From NCBI RefSeq assembly GCF_000340215.1, contig NW_006921538.1, positions 4,104,320 through 4,168,319 of the forward strand: a stretch of 64,000 nucleotides of DNA, given 5' to 3'. Position 1 is the stretch's first letter, and every line of letters starts with the position of its first letter. The notes under the pieces are model-generated. The model searched no databases. It was not told the DNA's origin and worked only from the letters and a program-made list of their open reading frames with translations. Shown piece after piece: positions 45,916 to 57,070 of this stretch. Made by a program: the position numbers and the translations under genes. This stretch comes from Pseudocercospora fijiensis CIRAD86 (lineage: Eukaryota > Ascomycota > Dothideomycetes > Mycosphaerellales > Mycosphaerellaceae).

Positions 45916-47140
45916 ATGGGAGGATTGAGATGAAGAATTTGAAAAGAAGAAAAGAAAAAGTTATTCGCAGCTAAGAAACGAATGTTGATTATAATATTGC
46001 AATTTAGGCGTGTGCTCCAATCGTCCTGAAATTTCACATCAGGTGCCAAGAATCAAGAAGGATCACGTACCTTGCTATGTAGACGAATTTCATCTCCGTA
46101 TGAGCGGCGCCACTCCCAATCAATCAACTAGTTCTACAAAGAATTCCTACCCAGACTTACAACTACAAAAGCAGTACAGGACCGAAAATTTAGGCGCAGT
46201 TCACAGAAGTGGACATCGAAAGAACCAGGATACGAGCCATCAATTCTACTTAATAGCCGAGAGTCCGGACTCAAATCAAACCTAGTCGGGGAGCGGAAAA
46301 TCCCTCTTCGGTGTCCTCCATCGAGAGTCCTCGAAGCAAACCAGGATGCGGAAATTCCTCTCCGTTCCGTGGTCGTTTGGCTGGCGGGAAACGAAGGACG
46401 CTGCCTACGATTGAATCAACCCGGAATGGCGCAATGGTAGAGGCGTTGACTTAGATGGCACAGTTGGTTGTATTATGCTGAGGGGGAATGGGGTTCTGGT
46501 GTATGATAGACGCTGTCTACGAGCAACACTCCAAAAAGGACAACTGCATAGACGACGCTTAGAATGACTTGGATAGTAGGGTTGGTAGTATTATGTAGAG
46601 GGACAATAGGGTTCCGGTGTACGAAGGACAATTTCCACCTCCGGAGCACTCCAAAGAGAATCATTTGTATAGACAGTGCTCAGAATGACTTGGATGATAC
46701 TGTCAGTGTATTCGAGGAGGAAGGGCCATATCCCTGTCGTGCTTGTCTTGGCTTCTGGTGTACGAAGGACAATTTCCACCTCCGGAGCACCTCCAAAAAG
46801 AACAACAGCATAGACGATGCTGAGAAGAACCTAGATGCCACTGTCAGATAATCGAGGATGAAGGGCCACTTACCTGTCGTGCTTGTCTTGGCTTCTGTTG
46901 AACAGAAGAGCCCTCACACCGTCGCCCGAAGGCCTCAAGGTACAAGCACATCGTGAGGGTTGACTTTGATAACGCAGGTTGCTACTGCGGACCGATGTGG
47001 GTAACGACTCAGGGCGGTCATTCCACTGAGCTCCCAAAGTTGTGAGCCGCCAAGCAACAAACGCTCTCCGAAAACGAATGCTGGTCAGCTGGTGCCGGTG
47101 TCGACGTGGTGTGTGTGGTGTGGTGAATCGGAAGGAGGCC
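45916..47140. other. Intergenic with imperfect repeats
   Basis: Contains the repeat array at 46,485-46,915 and no supported gene. AT-rich sequence just after 45,916 probably holds the alpha-galactosidase 3' end signals. Confidence 0.5.
46485..46915. repeat. Imperfect direct repeats of about 120-140 bp
   Basis: GGTGTACGAAGGACAATTTC and the following CACCTCCGGAGCACTCCAAA stretch occur at about 46,613 and 46,755. A diverged copy lies near 46,495 and a partial one near 46,890. Each is followed by CATAGAC(G/A)..TGCT and GACTTGGAT-like blocks. No transposon ends are seen. Confidence 0.7.
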
Positions 47141-47704
47141 TCAAGCCACGTTGGAGTCGCGAACCACGGTGGTGGTGGTGGTGCGCCCGAAATGATAACT
47201 GGTGCGGCGGGAAGTCACCGCCATCTCGTCGGCGAGGTCGTTTCCTCGGATGCCGGAGTGTGCCTTGACGGCCTTGATGACGACCAGCATCGGCGAAGCA
47301 GCGTTGTTGTTGGCCAGATCTGCAATCAGGTTGCAGATGTCGATGGTGACCGCCAGGTGAGGCCAGCCACGCTGCACGCCGCCGAAAAAGCAGTGCTCGA
47401 TGTCGCCGATCGCTTTGACGGCGTCGGTGAGGATCTCCAGGTCCGTCACCTTGCCGATCCAGTGCTCCTCGGCGTAGAGGAGGGCGGCCTTGATGCCCTC
47501 GAGCTCGGCGACCTTGGCGTTGGCTTGGAAGCCACAGGACTCTCCGAAACAGTGCCACATTTCCGTGGCTCTGTCTTTGAAGACGAAGGCGCAGCCAGCT
47601 ACGTTCGTCTGAGGGTCGAAGCTGCCGTCGGTGTAGACGGCTTGGTAGCCGAAGGTTGGGGCGGTGAGGGGGTTGGTGGCGGTGGTGGTGCCGTGCGAAG
47701 CCAT
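47141..47704 (-). CDS. Standalone RNase H-like domain protein
   Basis: A single exon of 187 residues with an RNase H fold and little else. The catalytic acids are visible: Asp in VYTDGSFD (about residue 25), Glu in AELEGIKAAL (about 69), Asp in ILTDAVKAI (about 93) and the His/Asp region VKAHSGIRGNDLADEMA (about 148-165). The usual TDS motif is TDA here. This resembles RNase H domains of non-LTR retrotransposons and the many fungal single-domain copies. No reverse transcriptase lies nearby and codon use is ordinary, so it may be a domesticated or host gene. It would cut RNA in RNA-DNA hybrids. A signal peptide is absent. Confidence 0.75.
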   Translation of the reverse strand: MASHGTTTATNPLTAPTFGYQAVYTDGSFDPQTNVAGCAFVFKDRATEMWHCFGESCGFQANAKVAELEGIKAALLYAEEHWIGKVTDLEILTDAVKAIGDIEHCFFGGVQRGWPHLAVTIDICNLIADLANNNAASPMLVVIKAVKAHSGIRGNDLADEMAVTSRRTSYHFGRTTTTTVVRDSNVA

Positions 47705-50700
47705 TTCGAAAGTTGTTGGGGTTGTTGTTGTTGCTGCTGTCTGTCTGTCGAATGGCTTTGCTGTCTGGAGAGAGAGGAAGGAAAGGAGGGAAGGGCAGAA
47801 AAGGAAGATATAACACTGACCAACTTCACCTACGTGAGAATTGAAACTACGATGACTATTCTCACAGCATTGTGAACCGCTGAAACACTTTCACACGGAG
47901 GTGAAGTGCAATGATCCAATAGCAGGCTACTATACCTCACAGTATCGTTTCAAGCTGGTCGAACTTCACGCGCTCAGGCCAGAAGGGCAATGGAGGTGGA
48001 GGTGAAATTCGGGGCATTGTGGCGAAGAGAATGCGCTGATTGTGTAGGGCCCTTGCAGCATCGATGATAGTTCTCCATGCGCAAGCAGAAAACGATCGAG
48101 ATGTAGGCGAGATGTAGAGAAGGGGCGCCGTGGATGAGCGGAGAATGAGGTGCTCTGTAAGTGTAGTAATGGTTGGAGTGGTATACAGCAAAGAACTTCA
48201 AGCTTGTTAGTATGGTGAAGCAGTTCAAACGTCCTTGCCTATATATCGTTGGACCCTGAATTTGGCATTCGGCTTTGGACTGCGCATCGAATGCATGAAT
48301 GAGGACCCTGAAGAGCATCAAAGAGGGACGACGATGAGATCAAGAATGTAGTGCAGACTCGCGTTGAGGCCTCCTGATTGAGATGCCGTAGAATTCTCAA
48401 CAAGCGCGGAAAACACTTGACAAGGGGGCAGAAGACAAACGCTTTGAACAACGGCCTCGCATCCCTGCAACTTTCCCGCTTCCGCATCGTCGACAAGTGC
48501 TGCCCAATACCACGCTTGAATTGCTTGCTTCGTACACAACTTGATGGCGAGAATCAAGAGGCGAGAGATCGATTGAACGACGTTCGAATGGATTCAGGGC
48601 TATCCCGACACGCCACACTACCTACCAGAACCCGATCACCGTCGGCATCGATAGCCAGGACAATTGATGTGAAGTCTTCATGCTGCCCCTGATGCCGACA
48701 TGCGGACGAAGTGGAACACCCTTACCAAAGACCCATGGTGCTCAACACCTCACCCCCAAGACTCCTTTCTCGAGGACATCCACACGCGGCCGATGCGAGC
48801 AGTGAAAAGCACGATTGCAAAGCATCCAGAAGTGAGTGACTGCTGATTGAAAGCTGCCACAAGCTGCAACCTCGCCTCTCGAGTTCGCTGGCTCGCAGAA
48901 TGTGGCGTTCAGGACGGTGAGTCCTCGATCAAGACGAGAAAGAAGAAGGAGCACATACAGTCTGAACGCATTTGACGTTGAGCGTCTTCCTTGCCCTTCA
49001 CCGCAGATGGATACAAATGAGACCTCGAGTGCTCGGCGGCACTACGGTGATCGAAAGAGGTGGAAAAGACGCTCATATCTCCCGACTGCGTGAAGATCTG
49101 TGTGGTGTAGTCGTCATCTGCAGGTGATCAACCCTACACTGTCACTTCAAGCCATTGGATGCCAGAGTTCCTACTGGATCAGCACAAGAAGCGTGTCAGA
49201 TGGAGTACGAGGAGCTGGGTCGAGGCAGGACATCAGAAGCGGCTTAACCAGAGAGCATGCCTTTGCCGAAGCATCGGTTGCAAAAAGCAGTATGCTCTTC
49301 TTCAGCGAGGAATGGTTTTGCCGCCTCCGCCTGCACATCTGGAACTCGAGCGTAAAGACACGCGAGTGCGAATGTCATTCTGGGTCCAGCGTATCCGTCT
49401 CCGGCCAAGGCAGCAAAAGCTGGCTCTCCATGTCTCGATTGAGATTTTGCTCAGTGACCACCGCCCGGCCTAGCTGTCGCCCAGCTTCGGGCTTGATGAA
49501 AAGTACTCATGCGCAGAACGGCCCGTGAGGACTCGTGCGTGTCCTAACACCAGGCATCGGAATAGAGCCTTCTCTATAAGCACATCCAGGAACAGGGGTT
49601 AGATAAATCGCGGGTTGCTGAATCGAGAGCAGAAATTGGAGTCAGATACCGTCGGTCCTGGAGCAGGTGATTACTGGACACCTCCCGTCGCTCGGAAGAC
49701 TCTGATCGTAAGCAAGTCTATTGTGGCACGCTTCCGAAAATCAACGCTCAGACCTCTCCCTGCCATGGAAAGGGGAAAGCGAAGAGACTAGGGATAGAGT
49801 CCCAATCCGAGCTTGAAACATCATCGCTATTCCTCGGCAAGACCGCAGCAGATAGCGGACAGGGCGTGGACTGCGTTGTCGAGAGCATGAAGCGGAAGCA
49901 TAGGAGGTTAAAGGTGTGCTGTGTGATGGCTGCACGGTATCTCTCTCTCCTATAGTACTCCAATTCTCAACGGGTTTGAGCTAGCGAGGCTTCGAGATTG
50001 AACGCTTAGAAAGACTTTGGCAACTGAGGTAGCGTGTACAGAAATGCTGGTGAGTAAGTGTCTCGAGACTTCTCTCAAGCGGCTCAGCAACACCATCCTT
50101 CCCAGTGGAAGTCATAGCATTTGCTATACATGATCTGGATGGCTTCGTCCCGAGCATACAATGGAAGCAGATGGAATCGATCGAATATTACGAAGAGGCT
50201 TGACATCTCTTGACTTAAATCGCGCTCTGATCAAAACCTGATTCATAATAACTCGCATGGGAGATCCAGCGCCCAGAAAAGACGACATCGTCGAGCGTTG
50301 ACATGCAAAGACGGCTTTTGGAGTAGAATGAGACTCATTACACATCTCACACCAACATCATGCCTCATACGGCTGACGATCACTATCTTTACTAGATGTC
50401 ATTTAGCTTGCATAGCATATAACATTGAATAAGAGCAGACAAGCTGGATCTTGCGTGAAGTGGAACCCGATTTCTGTTTTTTTTTAATACACGCATTCTG
50501 ACTTCAAACCATGCACTGTGCCACTCGACGGCTGGCGCGACTGCTATCCCAAGCAAAAGAGGACAAATACACCATTTAGTAGGAGAAAAGATCCATCTCA
50601 CCTATTGTCTACATAGATCGACTCAAAAGGTAGTCGTATTGCTGTACGCTCTGTCGTTCCATCTCATTTCTCAGACGATCTCATTTGTCCCAAGGCAGCC

Positions 50701-50742
50701 TATGCCAACAACAGCGCCGACCTGCTTCAAATCCCCTCGTCC
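47705..50742. other. 3-kb stretch without a supported gene
   Basis: Many short overlapping frames occur on both strands, none with a recognisable domain or consistent intron structure. It may contain a non-coding RNA or a small gene I could not identify. Confidence 0.4.
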
Positions 50743-51573
50743 TCAATTCCCCCACTTCGTCTTGAACTTCGCACCGCCCTTGACCCAATTCATTGCCCCA
50801 CTTCCCAGCTCTCCAGCCTTGCCACGAAGATGCTCCTGCGCGACCGTAAAACCATCCTTTGTTTCCTCTCTCAACACTCCTGGATCCCGCAGACAAGTCC
50901 AAAGCAGATTGAGAACATCGCACAGCCCGCCCAAAGGAATCTTGCCAGAAACCGTCACCCCAGCCCGGACATCGAGGCATGAACGGTTCTCGCGGATATC
51001 CAGGTCGAGTGTGATTTCAATGTCCTTTTGGCTTGGCTGGTATGCGAGTAGCATGTGTCGGGCAGAGCCTGGGGTCTCTGCGATCGCTTTTGTGACCGCA
51101 GCGTCTTCGATGTATCGATTGATATCCAGGCAGCTGTGTTGCTCGCCTTCGTCAATCTGGAGATAGTCATAGTCCATGATGTCGCTATAAGGTGGCAGGA
51201 ACAGGACTTTGGTGTCTATGATAGCCGCAGCTATACACCGGTTGCGTGAGTCTCGAAAAGCGTCCTCGAAGACCAGCGGATTGATGGCGATACCGGAGAA
51301 GCTGGGAAGTGGGTTCCTGTCGAAGTCGTTCTGGTTGCGCGCTACGAGCTCTTCGAAGGTCGCATGCTGGGGCTCAGGGGCCAGATATGTGAGAGTGCGG
51401 AGCTTCGAGCTTGTTGCGAGGGTGTCGCGGAGCTGCTTGCAGACTCGAGTCGTCTTGATGATAGGGCGAATGTCGAGGAAGGAAAGAATGTGCTCGGCTA
51501 GCTCGACAACTTGGAGCGCCTCGGTCGCTTTGGTGCCGTTGTAGTTGTCCACGAAGTTCTGTTCTGGATTCAT
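50743..51573 (-). CDS. F-box-like protein of the short ascomycete family
   Basis: The likely start is the Met of MNPEQNFVDNYNG (51,571-51,573), giving 276 residues. Upstream codons to 51,867 are open but basic and low in similarity to anything. Residues about 20-60 read VVELAEHILSFLDIRPIIKT then TRVCKQLRDTLATSSKLR, an F-box. It is followed by the LTYLAPE and GIAINPLVFED stretches common in this family, and a second half seen in many dothideomycete proteins of unknown role. F-box proteins bind Skp1 and bring targets to SCF ubiquitin ligases; the target is unknown. Confidence 0.7.
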   Translation of the reverse strand: MNPEQNFVDNYNGTKATEALQVVELAEHILSFLDIRPIIKTTRVCKQLRDTLATSSKLRTLTYLAPEPQHATFEELVARNQNDFDRNPLPSFSGIAINPLVFEDAFRDSRNRCIAAAIIDTKVLFLPPYSDIMDYDYLQIDEGEQHSCLDINRYIEDAAVTKAIAETPGSARHMLLAYQPSQKDIEITLDLDIRENRSCLDVRAGVTVSGKIPLGGLCDVLNLLWTCLRDPGVLREETKDGFTVAQEHLRGKAGELGSGAMNWVKGGAKFKTKWGN

Positions 51574-53184
51574 GGTTTCGGTTAGCGGGAGGAAACGATT
51601 GTGCGCTTGCGCTGCTATGAGTCCGTTCGTGGCGATGGCAAGTTGGCCGAATGCTTTGCAGTGATGTATGCCGGCGAAGGACGAAGAGTGGTTGCGACTG
51701 TGGGTTGGAGAGAGGAATGTAGTTCCTTGAGTTGTTTTGAATGGCGGCTTGTTGATGATCCCTGCACGTGAAGCGCGCTTCACCGGTTTCTTGGCGTGCA
51801 TGTGAAGTTTCCAACGCGAAGCTCGTGACACGTGCAGAGTACTGATGCTGTGACCTGCAGAGTGCAATCATAAGGAGTGCCCCTGCTATGCGCGACGTCG
51901 CTAATATTACAAGCTACATTTGATGCTTGCCCACAGCCAGGACACGCTGATTTGTATACGCCTACCGCACCGCTTTAGGGAACTCGCAAAAGGAAGAAGA
52001 ATGATTCGCATCAAACTAATATTGCTGGCTGAGTGCTGGAACTGCGCTGAAACATCCTCTGAAACGGACCAATTTTGAGCGAAGGCTCTATATGCCATCG
52101 GCGTCATCTGGAATACATCATCGCCGTGATCCTCCTGGTCCTCAGCGGCGCTGCGTTCGGCCTGCGTCAGGCCAGCTCTCGCTCACGAGGTGTCGCGCTT
52201 AATGCGGTGCCTCGAAATGCTGTGGCCTGAGGTCCCGAGTTGTCACCAACTTAGAACTGGGAAACAGAATTGAAGACAAAGCCAAGGTTCAAGGCGTTGA
52301 GAATGCTGCTTCTGCTCGATTTATCTGGGTTTCCAACGATATACAGGTTGAAATGCTTGAATGTACGTCATTTTCAGTGCTCTATAGTCTGGCGAAGTCG
52401 CAGTATTATATCCAGTCTGTAATATGCCACAGTGTCTGAACACACCTCAACTACGCTTTGACGTAGCAATCAAAGCAATCAAAGATCCTTTATGGGGGCA
52501 TTGGATCTACAGCGCTCTGGTCTGAATTTAACTCCTTCGAGGTCCATTCATGCATTAACTGGAATTTTCCATGCCCGTTGCGGTATTGATCTCAAAGTCA
52601 ATGGGCTGAAATGAACGTTTTGCCTGAGTTCCGATCTGTTCTGATGTCAAATAATCCACGGGATTCGCAGTCTCGTATTCATCTTGGAGTCAATGGGCTG
52701 GAGAAATTTCATCTATAAAGCTTTTGCCTGAGCTCTGATCTGCTCTGATGCCGAATGATCTACGGGACTCGCAGTCTCGTGGCCACGAGGCTACATCGCC
52801 GACCTGCGGGCGAAGCAGTACGTTACTAAGGAGAAAGCCTCTTGTCGATCGATATACACTTCAGACCGCAAGAATCGCATTGTGATTCATCACATGAGAC
52901 AGAACAGGATGATATCAGTACAGTATGAAGTCAGCCCATGAATGAGATTCAAGGTCGATGTAGCCTAGGTGGAAATCGGATATTGCAGGACGTTGGAAGA
53001 TACTTACTGTTCTATGCAGATCTTGAATTGTGCCTCTTACATTGACAAGAACCGATTAAATTGGACGTAGGAATGTGAGAATGACCGCGGCGCGGTAATG
53101 AATGTCGAAAGATTCACCAAGAACTCACCGTGTCCAGCACGATGAGAGTTAATGAAGTTACTTACCAATCTTGATCAACCATTG
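51574..53184. other. Intergenic with a direct duplication
   Basis: Contains two copies of an about 90-bp segment (52,597-52,677 and 52,690-52,782) including TTTTGCCTGAG and GCAGTCTCGT. No gene is supported. Confidence 0.5.
52597..52782. repeat. Direct duplication, about 90 bp, two copies
   Basis: AGTCAATGGGCTG...TTTTGCCTGAGTTCCGATCTG...CGGGATTCGCAGTCTCGT recurs once with about one change in eight, mostly transitions. Confidence 0.75.
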
Positions 53185-53553
53185 CTATCCTTTAAGAAGA
53201 TTGTCCTTCAACCGAGCTACGGCCTGCGGGTTCCAAACAGTGTTTGTTTCTAGGTGCGCATCGACCGTACTCTCTACCGGTGGTGGTCGGCAGCACGCGC
53301 AAACTTCGGTGTCTTCCTCGATATCTATAAGATCGGAGTCGGTTACCTCGTCTGGTATGCCAGTAAGATTCTGTTCGTTCTCTACGAATGCAGAGAGCTC
53401 CCAGAGACCTACAAAGCGTTTCTCCTCCTCCTCCGGACGACAGTGGACTGTAATTTCCGTGAAGTCGTTCTTGAGCTCGAGTACCTGAGTGACTTGGAGA
53501 ACAACCTGCTCCCTGATGCTTTCCTCGTATGCGGTGAGCGGACGTGTATCCAT
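53185..53553 (-). CDS. Acidic hypothetical protein
   Basis: A 122-residue frame starting MDTRPLTAYEESIREQ, with an acidic middle, a CACCRPPP motif near residue 87-94 and no signal peptide or membrane span. No family is recognised. It lies just downstream of the SRR1-like locus on the same strand. An overlapping 135-codon frame at 53,192-53,599 is a shadow. Moderately likely to be real because of its even amino-acid use. Confidence 0.4.
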   Translation of the reverse strand: MDTRPLTAYEESIREQVVLQVTQVLELKNDFTEITVHCRPEEEEKRFVGLWELSAFVENEQNLTGIPDEVTDSDLIDIEEDTEVCACCRPPPVESTVDAHLETNTVWNPQAVARLKDNLLKG

Positions 53554-53670
53554 GATAGGATATAGCTTGTCCCTGATTCTTGACAGGTGCCATCTGCAAG
53601 CGTTATCGATCTCGCCTGCGGCCTTGCCGACGTGGAGTGAAGGCTAGAGACTAGAGACGCGGCCGATAAG

Positions 53671-54210
53671 CTAATATTCGGGAACCCAGAGCGGGACGAA
53701 TGAGAAGACGCCGCGTCGAATCATTCGCTCTGCGTTGGGCGCTTCGAGGATCGTGATACCGATGGAGTTGAGGAATTACTTGTCTGTGTCAGTGAATCTC
53801 GGATCTTGGGCGAAGAGTTCGATGGACTTACATCCTGGACGGTTCTCCTCGAGGAAGTGGACCATATCCATGAAGAGCGCCAACTGCTCGAGCGAGATCC
53901 GATTGTTGAGGCTGCCTAGTGCCATGCAGACTGCTTTTGAGATCTGCCAGCCCCCCTTTGGAGTGCTGGATTGCAGTTGACTATGCAGTTCTGTCTTGAT
54001 TCTTGACGTGCGCCAGTCCTGCTGGGCGGTTTTCCACGACGTGGGGAGATTGGTGTCGATGCCGAATTCTCGTGCCGTATTGGCAATAAAATCAGTTTGA
54101 GGCTCGGCCATTTCAGACTTCGCGTTGTCGATTTTGTTGGTGCTCGTGATGGTGGGAAGTAGCTGAGTTGTGGAATCGTTGTGCGATGACTGATTGGCCG
54201 ATGTACTCAT
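53671..54210 (-). pseudogene. SRR1-like domain gene interrupted by an in-frame TAA
   Basis: A 144-codon frame starts MSTSANQSSHND (54,208-54,210) and runs through KAVCMALGSL, QLALFMDMVHFLEE and QDPRFTDTDK to a TAA at 53,776-53,778. The same frame continues without a break as FLNSIGITILEAPNAERMI and RRGVFSFVPLWVPEY to a TAG at 53,671-53,673. The blocks are those of the fungal SRR1-like domain, with the stop exactly where Gln or Glu is usual (QDP.FT..D..FL..GI). No intron would remove the stop without deleting conserved residues. A single CAA to TAA change is the simplest cause; the rest of the domain looks intact. SRR1-like proteins have poorly known roles (circadian and stress signalling in plants and yeast). 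Confidence 0.65.
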
Positions 54211-55323
54211 GGGTAACGGTAGTGGTTGGTTGATGAGAAAAACAGATCTCGGCGGTCCCAGAGCTGCATTCCATGCCATGACAGAGATGTGGAATACAAT
54301 GACCATTGTAGCAATGCCTTTGATCGAGACATCAATGACAGAGGAATGGAACACAATAGCCTTGGTAGCGGTGCTTTTGATCGAGACAGCAATGAGAGAG
54401 GACTGGAACACAATAGCCTTTGTAGCGGTGCTTTTAATCGAGTGAACAACGAACTCTTTGTCGCGTGACAAGACTCCAAAGGCTAACCAAAGGCTGTGAG
54501 AAAGCCGAGAATGTGCCGATTTCCGAATCTGGGCTGTCAACGAACCCCTTGGATCCGGGAGAAATTCAGAAGCCAGAGGCCGTCGTACCGAGTACCTAAG
54601 TGATGTTAGTGCGACCTGTGTGAACAGATGCTCTATACCTTGTATCAGTGATGCGGAGCCAACAACATACTCAGCTGCCAGTCCAATAGGTCACGATAGA
54701 ACGTGGTAGTAGAAGGTTCCTAGCTTAAAAACTTCTGAAAGGAGCAGTAGAGCGGGCGCTCGGCTTGTATCTCTCGTAGATATCTACTTCAAGAAGGATC
54801 TTAGAGAGGTAAGGTAATATTTCACCCAGTCGCTCTCGATAGACTATCTTGTGACGTTGCTTCGAGTGTCGTCACACGATTGATGCTTATGCAAATCGTG
54901 GTTTCGTCTATGATCGTAGCTGAGTAGCGTGTAATCGCCAAAGGTAGTGCATCTCTCTCCTGTATAGATGGGTGTGCAAGCGTTAAACAGAAATGAAGAG
55001 GGAACTTCGTCATTCCTTTACGCCACCGTTATTTGCTAGCCCTCTTTGACTTTTGATCAAAAATCTCTCTCACCATTCTTGTCCACTTACACATTCTTTC
55101 CAAATCTCGCCTCAATCCCATCATCCTCCGCGGCAAAGGACCGCCGAGCAAACGTAAACCGCCATCACAGTACCATCCGAAGGGATTCCAATCGCTCACT
55201 AGTCAATAAATGCCGAGTTGATTCATACTTCCACACCGAAATCTTCCCATCCCCCATCAACATTTCACCTATCCCGCTAGGGGCCAAAAATCATCAGCTC
55301 CTTCTGATTGCACGCACGCCCCT
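54211..55323. other. Intergenic, no further gene
   Basis: Apart from the 60-bp tandem repeat nothing is supported. Frames here are short and overlapping. Confidence 0.5.
54285..54445. repeat. 60-bp tandem repeat, three copies
   Basis: TAGC(A/G)(A/G)TGC(C/T)TTTGATCGAGAC and the following A(G/C)AGAGGA.TGGAACACAAT units repeat at 60-bp spacing. The minus-strand frame gives three copies of SIK(S/G)(T/I)ATKAIVFxSS, but it lies upstream of the likely SRR1-like start. Confidence 0.8.
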
Positions 55324-55970
55324 TCAAAGCCTCGCCTTGATAACATCATCCCCCAACGCAATATAATAATTCACCAAATCCGAAGACGAAGTCACACTAA
55401 ACATCAACCTCGTCCCCAAATCAACCTTTAAATAATCATTCCCCTTATACGTAACCTTGGTTCCAACAGGCACAGTCCTACCCCATCAAGAAAAAAAAAA
55501 TCAGCACTCACTCTCCCCTCCCAACCCCTCCCTCAAGATAATTGATTTAATACTCACACATTCTCCCCCCTCGCACTACTCGCCTCACTCCTCCACCTCA
55601 ACCCAATCGTCTCACAACTCTCAAACGTCTCTAACACAGAATACTTCACATCCGTAACCAGATTTCCACTATACCCTTCCCCCGAAATACTGTTTTCCAA
55701 AGCGGCTTTGTTGGGATATACGGGTGCAGGATCGCCGAAAGATGCGCCTTCGTCGTAATAGGTGAAGTTTTCTGAGATTGTGGAGTCGATGAGGGCGAAA
55801 CCGGTGCCGTTGCCGAGGGAGTCGGTTTGGAAGATTTGGAGCCAACGGAGGGCGATGTTGGAGGCTTCGGGAGAGTTGAGGCATGGACAGGAGGAGGAGA
55901 GGGGACCGCAGGGGTTTGCGAGGGTGTTGGTGAAGAGAGTTGGGAGGAGGAGGAGGAGGTGGGGAAGCAT
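55324..55970 (-). CDS. Secreted two-exon protein, NTF2/SnoaL-like fold suspected
   Basis: Exon 1 (55,558-55,970) and exon 2 (55,324-55,477), joined across an 80-bp intron (GTGAGT...GGTAG), give 188 residues ending DVIKARL. A signal peptide (MLPHLLLLLPTLFTNTLANP) is followed by CGPLSSSCPCLNSPEA, then NIALRWLQIFQ and ISENFTYYDEGASFGD, a helix-then-pocket pattern typical of NTF2-like/SnoaL-like proteins. TVPVGTKVTYKGNDYLKVDL is encoded in exon 2. Four cysteines are present. The fold assignment is by pattern and the ligand or reaction is unknown. The intron contains a run of nine or ten T (minus strand), a plausible polypyrimidine tract. Confidence 0.75.
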
Positions 55971-57070
55971 TGTGGGTGATAGTTAGTATGGGATGTTGTT
56001 TACGAATGTGCTGCGCGAGAATTGTGGTTGAAGGTATGTCTTCTCGACTTATTCTTCTTCTTCTTCTTCTTCTTCTTCTTCTTCTCGATTCAACTGCGTT
56101 ATAATCGTCCAGTTATAAGCCAACCATATATCGTCAAGTCAAAGTCGACGTCGAGCTCCAAGAGGTGATGTCTTTTCGAGTGTAGAAGCGATCGTCAATG
56201 CGTCATTTCGGCTCGCATCCCAATGGTCGAGCTGTATCAAACTTCATTGCTACAGCTATTGGCTTGTCAAATGGCCCTGCTTTTGCCTGTTCCTGGATGC
56301 GGGGTGAAGTCAGACTTCCGGATTGGGAATTGGCGGCGAGGTGTGCTTCATGTAAATGAGTTGTTGGACGGACATGTGAAGAGGATCACACTCCCAACCT
56401 AATGAAGTTTCAACAAGATGTCGTGCAATTTTCTCCATCTTTGCCGTCTCGGCCGCATGATCCTAATGCCAGCCTTCTTTCCTTGTCAACGCAGAGTCGT
56501 ATCCACAAAGCTCCCAGCCACAAATCCAGAGTACCCGCGGAATCTTCAGCGGATTTGCATCGGGATAGTTTCAGTTTCCACGATGGGCTCCGATCCATTT
56601 CCCCAAGGGTAAAGTGCGAATCAGCACAAGATCGAGCCGCCGACTTGAAATGATGCGACGCCGAAGTATGCATGCTCGATTTGGAGGAGTTTGATGCCAT
56701 GATGTAAGACTAGAAATGTTGTGCTGATGACTAGAGCTCGGGCTACTGTTCTGGTAGGCTCAGTCGGCGCCGAATGAGACTCGCAGAACTCCGGCGGAAC
56801 TGATTAGGAGGGAGAGGTAGCCGTTTAATCGATGGAGGAGAAGTATGTAGTGGCGAAAGCAAACGGGTATTACGGCGGGTAGAATAAATGTGAAGAGGTC
56901 TTCGGAAGTTGCATGCCTGGAGGCAGTAGTAGTAGGAGTAGCATTCTCCAAGCCAAGCCAAGCCAAGAGGATCACGGGTGCGCGTGATACTAAGCAGATG
57001 GCAGATAGGCTGCAAACGCCAGATTTGGTCGCCGCGATTTCTTTCGAACGGTGTCATGGAGCTCTCGCGT
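55971..57070. other. Intergenic with CTT microsatellite
   Basis: A (TTC)n run of about 11 units lies at 56,049-56,084, upstream of the secreted-protein gene. Frames at 56,402-57,057 overlap on both strands and are not supported. Confidence 0.5.

Noticed and set aside
46425..46480. tRNA-like A-box (TGGCGCAATGGTAG)
   Set aside because: No B-box or cloverleaf could be completed downstream; at most a tRNA-derived fragment.
47705..47829. Upstream extension of the RNase H protein or a separate peptide
   Set aside because: CAA-rich, frame-shifted low-complexity leader; the start at 47,704 gives a clean domain.
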